This document shows positions 1 to 9,000 of a stretch of DNA of 10,942 nucleotides, piece after piece. The DNA comes from Paracoccaceae bacterium (GTDB taxonomy: Bacteria > Pseudomonadota > Alphaproteobacteria > Rhodobacterales > Rhodobacteraceae). Under the pieces are notes generated by a model. The model made no database searches. It was not told where the DNA came from and worked only from the letters and a program-made list of their open reading frames with translations. The stretch is from the NCBI GenBank assembly GCA_007131465.1, contig SLQN01000091.1, forward strand, positions 1-10,942, given 5' to 3'. A program made the position numbers and the translations under genes. Numbering within the stretch: the stretch's first letter is position 1; each line of letters opens with the position of its first letter.

Positions 1-3000
1 GCATCGCGGGTGGTGATGAAGATGCGCTCGGCGGTCAATGCGGCATCCACACTTGTGACGCGCGCCTCTGCCGTGCGGCTGGCCGAGGCCAGCGACGCAC
101 CGGCCGAAAAGCCCGGAAGGACCGACAGCGCAACCCCTTCTGCATAGCTTTCGACTGCGCCGGTATTGACCGCGCGGATATCCAGATCGCCCTCGGCTGT
201 CAGGGTGGCATCGCGCAGATTGACCAGCACGGTCGAATCGTCGCGCGCCTCGGTCAACACACCGGCGATACCTGCCGATATGCCCAATACAGCAGCCACA
301 CCGCTGACATTCATGTCACCGCGCCGATCCGCGTGGACATTGACGGTTTCACCCGTAATCCGCGCGCTGCGCAGGTTGATCGTCATATGCGATTCGCGCC
401 GGACCGTGGCATAGGTCGCCCCGACCCCGGCGATCCCGACTGCGGCGGCGACATTGAACGCGCTGGACTGGCCGATTTCATTGGCGAATACATCGACATT
501 GCGCCCGGACATGATGACCGAATTGCCCAGATCGACCCGCATGATCCGGGTAATCGTGGTCGAAGATATCGCGCCCGCCCCCGACACCCCCAACGCGAAC
601 CCGCCGGAAAAGGCACGGGTCTCGCCGTCATCGGTGCGCACATCCGCGCCCACGCGCAATGTGCCGTTCTCGCTGATCAGCTGCGCGCGCGCCTGCACAT
701 CGACCTGAACATTCGTGCCGCGACGCAGTGTCGTCACCCCGGCGGACAGCCCTGCAGCCGCACCCGCAGCAACTGCGCCTGCCGAGATCCGCACATCGCC
801 ACGTTCGCGCGCGATGACATGCAGATTGCGCCCGGCAGTCAGCCTGGCGTCTTCGCCGACCGATGTCAGAATGCCGTCACGCCGCGCAGCGCTGTAGACA
901 TCGCTCAGATCGATGCTTTCACGGTCTGCGCGCGCTTCGGCCAGCAGCCCGCCAAGCTGCGCATCGTCATCGGCAATGTTGCCGGCACGCGCATTATCGA
1001 CATCTTCGCCATCAAACTCGTTCTGTTCGCCCCGTTCGACGCGGAACGGGTCATCCTGCAACCCTCCACTGATTGTGTTCAGCGTGTCGTCGCTGTCTTC
1101 GTTTTCCAGCGATGCGGCGAAGGATACAGCCAACACACTGGCCGCAACCCCGCCAAAGCCTGCCCCAAGCGAACCTGCGGTTCCGGTAAAGTCACGCTGG
1201 CCATGCGCCCGGATCAGGATATCGCGTGTTGCCGTGATTTCGGCATCGGCCCCCACTGCGGCCAGCACGGTATTTTTGGCCTTGACCGCCCCGATCGAGG
1301 CCGCAACCCCGGCAATCCCGCCCACTGCGCCAGCCCCGAGCGTGACATTCTGGTCGAAATACTGGTTGGCCACGATGTTGACATCGGCAAAGCCATCGAT
1401 CTTGTTGCCATCGCCTGCTTCCAGCAAGCTCCAGTCACCCACGCGGGCCAGCACCACCTGATCGAAGCTGGCCACAAGGATCGAGCCCGAGATTGCAGCA
1501 ATCCCGCTGCCAGCGGCGCCTACGATGAAGGTCCTTGTGCGCAACACTGACGTGGCATCGACAGTGATGTCACCGCCTGCGCGGATAACCGACACGCTGT
1601 CGGGGCGGGCGAAGATATTCTCGAAATCGGGTCCCAGTTGCAGGCTGTCGCCCCGGTCGATCTGGCGCGCTTCCAGCAGCGGGCGCAGGCTGGTCGGGCC
1701 GTCGGGGATGATCTCGATGAAGTCAGGCTCTTCCGGTTCCAGCGTGCCCGACATGGTGGACATGGGCGCGTCCTGTCCCGAGGGCAGACCACCGCCGCCG
1801 CCACTGTCACCCCCGAGGCTGCGCTGAATACCCGATCCGCCCGACCCGTTGAGGCCAAGCGGGTCCTGATCACCACCCGGATCGGGCAGCGATATATCGG
1901 GCGGGGGCAGCACAAGGCCATCATCATCGGGGATCGGCATGATCGATCCGCGCGGGGGGCGCACCGTTTCATCACCGCCCAGGACCAGCCCGCCCAGCTT
2001 CTGGCGCGGAGGTTCTTCCTGAAGCTGCGGGAAATAGCCGATGCCATCCGTGACCTCGGCCACGGTTTCATCCTGGCCATTCACCACAAGGACTGCGGCC
2101 CCGACCCCGACGCCAATCCCGGCTGCCACTGTGCCCGCATCCTGATCAAGTTCGCGGTCCGAAACCGCGTTTACATCGACCTGACCGCCTGCATTTATCG
2201 TGACACCGCGCACACCCGCATAAGTGGCGTTCTTGCTGACGATCGACTGCACCACACCGGCAATGCCGACCAGCCCGCCAACCCCGCCAGCAAAGGACAG
2301 GGTCGCCAGCCGTTCGACGGCGACGCCCTTGACCTCGACATCGCCATCGGCGTCGATATCGCTGTCGAAAATATCGGCGACGGTGGTTTTCTTGTAGGAC
2401 CCGACCTCGACCAGCGCGCCGACCCCGGCAGAGCCGCCACCAGCGATCACTGCCGAATAGGTGCGCACATCCGTCGAATTGAATGCGTTGACGAAGACAT
2501 CGCCTGCGCTGGTGATGCGCGAGCGCGCGATACGCGCCGTCGCATCATCGCGCGCGATGACAACCGGAACCTGCAGCGCAACCCCGGCCGTGCCCCCAAT
2601 GCCAACCGTGATGGTCAGGCCGCGCAGATGCGTCCGGTTCGATGCAACCACGCCCACCCCGTCGCGCATGCCCTGCATAAGTTCATAAGGCATGGTCGCC
2701 AATGGGCCGATTACCGGCGCAGCGACCGCTGTCGCATTCGGGTCGCGCATGGCGCGCACGACCGACCGGTCGATTGTAGCGAATGTTTCAGAGGCCAGCG
2801 ACAGCACTGCCACCGACACACCCACGCCAAAACCGCCGCCAACGGCCACGGCGCCGCTGCCACCGACAGCGTCCATGTTGCGATAGGCATCATCATTGCC
2901 GCCCGCAAGGCCACCCACTTGCGTGACGCTGCGCGCATTGACCAGAACCACGCCGCCCGCATCCACTTCCGACAGGTCGATCCGCGCGCGAGAGATGGCT

Positions 3001-6000
3001 TCGCTGATGGTGATGGCGATCGAGCCTGCCACTGCGATCCCGCCACCGCCACTGGCCGATACAGCCACGGCCCCGATGGTGTTCGTGCCTTCCGAAATCA
3101 CGACAACATTGCCCGCCACATCGACATTGCTGCTGATGATCTCGGCGCCGCTGTTGCCCTTTTGCTGCGCCACCGAAATTGCCGCCCCGATCCCGGAACC
3201 GGAACTGATGGCAACCTGCAGCACATAGGAATTCATCACCTGCGCACGGTTGGTGCGCACCGCCAACTCTCCGCTGGACTGTATGTCGGCATTGCGCACC
3301 AGCGCGCGGGTGTCGCTTTGCGCCAGATTGACCCCGACCGATGCGCCGATGGCCGCCCCGCCGGTCGACACGCCGCCAGTCAGCGCCAGCGCCAGCGACC
3401 GGCTGGTATCGCGGCTGGTGACAGAGGTTGCACTGTCGGTCGTGACGCGTGCATGGGTGATCACGGCCTCGGTCACGGCATCGAGGTTCGATACAGCCAG
3501 CGTCGCACCAGCAGCAACCCCGTCGCCCGCCGTGACCAGCCCCGCCATGGCCCAGTTGCGCCCCATGCTGTCAGCCAGCACACTGACACTTTCCGCGCTG
3601 ACACTGCTGCGATTGCTTGCCGTGCCGGTGATGCGGGCTCGCACGAACTGGTCATGGCGCGCAATCCCCGCGCCCGCGCCCAGATTGACCGACCCGCCCA
3701 CCTGCGCGCCCACCGACACGCCCGCAGCGCGGGCCGTATTCTGCGCCCTGATGCTCAGCGCATTGGCGACATCAAGATGGCTGTCCTGCCCCAGTTCGAC
3801 CTCGGCCACCACAGCGCCACCCAGGCGTACCCAGCCAAAAGCCAGCCCGACCCCGACCGAACCGCTGCTGTTCGTGCCGTCGCCGCCCGTGGTGTCGGCC
3901 TGCGCCCCGGCTTCGGTCACGCCACCGCCGTCATTGCCGTCGCCGCGCAGGCTGAAGCTGGACAGCGCGGTCGTGCCTTCCTCCTCGATATCCTTGATAT
4001 CGACGCTGATGCCGTTCTCGTCGATCTGGAACAGGTCCAGCGCCTTTTCGGCCGCCCCGCCCGTGTTGATGTTGATCTGGATCTGGATCTGGCCTGCCAG
4101 CGCAGTGGCCTGCCTGTTGTCATCCACACGCACGTTCAGCGCGCCGCGCATGTTGACCGTGGCCCCGTCACCCACTGTCACGCGCGCTTCGGTTGCCAGA
4201 TCGAATCGACGGCGCAATTCGGCGGCGTTGACATAGGCTTCCGACGCAAAACCGTCGCCCACATCGTCGCGCGTGGCCTCGGTCTGTTGCTGGTGGTCTT
4301 CGGACCGGCCGTCGTCTTCGGTCAGCCCGGCATCCGCCGGGCGGCGGCCCATCTGCAGATAGGCCAGCGAGCCGACAGCGCTGAACCCGCCCCCGCCAGC
4401 CGCGCCAATCGCCACCGTCAGCGCCTTGGAACTGTCGCGCGCCGTGACCGACACATCGCCATGAATGTCGTGATACTGCCCCTCCAGCCGCAATTCGGCG
4501 CGGGTCAGCCCACCGGTCTGCAGCACATTCGCCCCGATGCCGACCGAGGCAGAGGCTTCTGACGCTGTCACCGAAATGCCCATCAGGGTGTCATTGCGGG
4601 TGGCCGAAACCTCGATCTTGCCATCCCAGAAGGGCGCGTTGCCTTGCGTCTCGGGCACAGGTTGACCGCTGGTCAATTCCAGTTCGGCAATCACATCGCG
4701 ATTGGCCGTCAGCCAGGCCGATTGCAGCGCCCCGGTAAACCCGTCCCCGATCAGCAATCCGACAACAGTGCCGCTGAGTTCGCTTTCACTGGCGGCCTTG
4801 ATGCGGAGGGTGTTGTAGCCCGACACATCGACATTGCGCGCGCGCGCAATCACATCCATGCGGTTCGCGGCAAAGCCCACCCCGCCGATGCCGCCCGCTG
4901 TCGATGTCTTGCTGCGCGCCAATGCAGCGGCCTGAAGCGTGGTCTTGTCAGTGGCCGAAATCTCGATGGTCTTGCCGGACAACGCGGCATCAGTGGCTTC
5001 GGCGCGCACCTGCCCGGTCACGGTGACCGTGGCCACCATGATGTCGATGGCCACCTGCCCCTCGCCCGTCTTGGCGCTGCGCGACAGAAGCGAGGTGTCG
5101 TCCTGCGCCGTGACTTTCAGATCGCCCTCGGCCGCCACCCCGCCCTGGGTGTTTTCGTTGTTGATCTCGGCCAGAATATCGCTTTGCAGCCGGGTCAGGA
5201 TAACGCCGACGGACCCGCCAAAGCCAATTGCCTCGGTCACACCCTGGCGGTTGCGGATACGTCCCGACTGCATGGCTTCGACTGTGACATCGCCCATCGC
5301 AACGTGGCTGTCCACAAGCCGCGCATGGGTCTGGCGCGTGGTATAGGCCAGCCCCAACCCGATCGAGGCCGAAAAGCCGCTGGGATCATCATCATCGTCA
5401 TCATCATCATTGTCGTCATCTTCGGCCACATCGCCGCCGCCCAGTTGCAGCACGTCGATCAGCCCCTCCTGACGCGCGCGCAGGATCAGCGGCGTGGCTT
5501 CGGCCCCGTCGATATAGGTGATGGAACTGTCGCGGATTTCGGCTATGACGCTGCGCCGTTCCAGCGCAATCGCGCCCGCCAGACCGACCGACACAGTGTC
5601 GCTGTCAGCGTCCGACCCGACCCGCAGCCGTGTATCCGCGCGGTCCGAGGCGATGACCTCGATCCTGCGCGACACGGTAATATCGCTGTCCACAACCTCG
5701 GCCCGCACATCGCGCCGGATTTGCGCCATTGCCGCTGCGCCGGCCAGCGCAAACCCCTCCGCCGCGCCTGATGACGAGGCCAGCGCCCCGATATACCCCG
5801 CGCGCCGCGCAAAGACCCGGATTTCGGGGGCAGAGATGTCGCCTTCGGCCCGCGCATGGATGGTTTCGCGGGCGAATGACCCGGCAAAGGCCAGCCCGAT
5901 GGACACGCCGCCGCCGTCCCCTTCGGGCTGGCCCTCATCCGGCTTGAACGCACCGGCCAGCGCCAGGGTGCTGCCTGCCGCGCGGGCGCGCACGATGATG

Positions 6001-9000
6001 CCCTTGGGGTCCGCGCTCGCGTCCTCGCCATCATCATCCAGCGGGCGGCCATCGGCTTCGGCGTCGCGCTGCATCTTGTCTGGATTGACAACCAGCGTAT
6101 CCGCGCGCAGATCAGCGATGACCGTCTGAGAGCCGTATTCAACCGCCGCACTGCCCATCACATTGATATTGACAGCCGCCCCGCCGCGCCCTGCCGCGAA
6201 CAGGCGAAGCTGTGTGGCGTCCTGCGCCAGAATGCGCAGATGATCGCCCGACACTTCGCCATTGCGCACAGCCATCATCGCGCGGGTGATCCGTTCGACA
6301 TTGCTCAGCGATACAGATGCGCCGATCCCGACCGACCCGGCCCCGCCCACGGCAGACCCGCTGGCGGCAAACAGCGCCTGATTGTTGACAGCGTTGATCG
6401 TCACGCTGCTCGCGTTCAGATCCCCTGCGCTGTGGTCAATCTGGGCAACCGCATGGCTGCGCCCGAACATGCCCGAAAAATCGCCCGCCAGCGCGAAGCC
6501 GAAGCTTTTGCCTTCGACCGGGCTTTGCTGCGTGGCATCGCCCTGACTGTCATCCGTGGTGTCATCCGTGCCACCTGCGCCATCAGTGTCAGTCTCTACC
6601 GTCTGGTCGGCCAGATCATCGGCGTTGGTTTCGGCCCTGTCGCCCAACAACGCGGTGGGAAGGGCAGTGCGCTCGCGGCCTTCTTCCTCTTCCTCGTCGT
6701 CGTCATCATCATCGTCGGGCGCAGGCGGAGTCGGGGTCTCGTCGTCCTCGTCGTCATCATCCCCTGCACCGGCCTGGGTGGTGATCAGCGCGCCGCCGCG
6801 CAATTCGGCCTCGACCTTCACATCGCCCAGATTCAACGTGCCGGTGCTGCCCTCGCCCGCGATTTCGGCCAGCACATCACGATCCCCGAAGATCAGCCCG
6901 GCAGACACGCCGATGCTGATATTGCCCGCCGCCGATGACCCGGCATCCACCAGCAGGATCGAACCATCCTCGGCCGTGACATTGGTGTTCTGCACGATCA
7001 GCTGTTCAGGGTTGACGATGCGGGCGTGGGTGCGCGCGTCATAATCGATCATCGCGAAGGCGATGTTCAGCGCCACGCTTTCGGACTGGCCGAAGGAACT
7101 TGCTGCCACAGCCGCGCGCATATCGGTCTTGGCGCTGACATTGATGGTGTTGATCGAGCGGAAATCGGGCGCGCCCAGCTGCGGCTGTGCATCGATCTGC
7201 GCCAGCGTGTCGGAATGCAGCAGCAGCACATGCCCGCTGCCCCCCGCGCCCGACCCGCCAGAGCCGACCTTCTGCCCCACCGGGTCACGGCGCGAAGCCA
7301 GCCCGCCCGTGGTTTCCGCCGTGACATTCAGCGTATTGGCAACGCGCGGCGCGCCGCTTTCCAGCACGCGCGCATGGGCGGAACTGCGCACCCGCGTGAT
7401 CGACACATCGATCGCCAGCCCCAGTTTGTTGAAATCGGTCTGGGTCGAGGTGATGATGTTCCAGCCAGCGGTCTTGTCATCTTCGTCGCTGCCATCGGGG
7501 CCGCTGACCAATTCATCCGCCGATTTCGGACGGTCATCGCCCGAGGCATAGCCCCCCGCCCCGTCGGCAAACAGATCGCCCAGATCCTCCAGCCAGTCGG
7601 ACCGGTCCAGTTCTGCGCGCACTGTGGGCAGGACTGTCCGCGCAGTGACGGACACAGTGCGGCCAAAGGTCGATACGGCCTGCCCCATCGTGGCATCGGC
7701 GTTCAACTGCCAGTCGCCCAGCGTGACGGCAAATACCGCGCCGCGATCAGGCGCCTGTTCACCCGCGCCGATGGCCGCGCGCGCTTCCTTCTGGAACGAG
7801 GTGATGCGGTTTTCGGCGCGCAACACCAGATTGGGCCTTGTGTCGGTGAGCGCGTTGAAGCTCGCGCCATTGGGCGGGCCGGATGGCACGGGCGCTCCCA
7901 GCGGGTCATCGACGCGGGTGGCGGCAATGCGGGCGCTGGTATCGTTCTTGTGCAGGTCCAGCGCGAAGGCAATCGAAAACGCCGTCATCCGAGAGGCGCG
8001 CGGCGCGGGCGCTGCGGGTTCTTCCGCACCGTTGCCGTTCTCCTCCTCCTCGTCGTCGCTGACAGTGTCCTGCGTTTCATCGGCGACATCCAGCATCGCA
8101 TTCGCCACTGCCCCTTGCGAGGGATCACGCTCGGAATTGTCGGGGGCGGGTTCGGGCGGGTCTGCGGGGTCCGCCGGGGCCGGGATTTCAGCCCCCGGCA
8201 CCGTGCTGCCAGCCGAGGCAATCGCCACAGCGCGATAGCGCGTATAGGTATTGACCGCGCTGACCACGACCTCGTCATCGCTGAAATACTGCCCCGATAC
8301 GGCAGTTTCGGTCACTGTGTCGGACAGCGAAATCAACCCCGCCAGCGCCAGCGCGGACGGTGTGCCATCGGCTGCGATGACCCTGAAATCCAGATCATGC
8401 GTGGTTTCGGCAGTGGCCAGGATCTGCGACCCTGCGCGGATCTGGGTCTGGGTAAACAGATCGTCGCGCGTGCCCACCAGAACGCGGTTATCCATGCTGC
8501 GCAGCGACAGAATGCCCGCCGCCTTGATCGCCCGCTCGGCCCCTGCGGTCGAGGTCATCTTGTGCTGTTCATCAGCGCGCGAGCGCATGGTGACAGTGCC
8601 ACCCTTGCCCGTGGTCAGATGCGTGCGGTCAATTTCGACCCGGCTGAACGTGTCGGTAATCGCGATGCCGATAGCGATGCTGTCGGAACTGGCGTCGATA
8701 TCCAGATTGGTGCGCGCGCGCGATTCGATGTTCAGCTTGCCGGGGGTCTGCAACTGCGACTCGTCACCGTCAAGCTGGGCCTCGATCTGGCTGTCGCGCA
8801 CAAGGACCGAGGCATCGGCAATCTGGCGCAGCGGGGCCACGGTGATCGACAGCCCCTTCAGCCCGTCGCCGCCCTTTTCGTTGGCCTTGCTGCCGGCATC
8901 GCGGGTCAGATCGCCCACGGCATCCATCTGCTGGCCATCGCCACCACCATTGCCACCGCCACCGTCGCTGCCCGTGGGGCCAGTGCGCTGCGATGTGGCG

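Noticed and set aside
3250..4236. Ser/Pro/Ala-rich plus-strand open frames (3250-4236, 913-1461, 8251-9156)
   Set aside because: They are out-of-register shadows of a GC-rich gene. Low-complexity composition like this is typical of shadow translation.
1638..4562. 974-codon plus-strand open frame as a real gene
   Set aside because: It is in exact antisense codon register with the minus-strand repeat protein. Its translation is His/Arg/Asp-rich with no domain pattern, and the minus frame continues unbroken through and beyond it.
6660..6770. Hydrophobic Ile/Val/Leu-rich 'membrane segments' on the plus strand here and at 5380-5430
   Set aside because: They are the antisense image of Asp and Glu runs in the sense protein (ATC/GTC/CTC/TTC triplets).
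8934..8981. RTX calcium-binding repeats
   Set aside because: The Gly/Asp-rich runs here and at 9798-9839 lack the regular nine-residue GGxGxD pattern, so they are better described as linkers.
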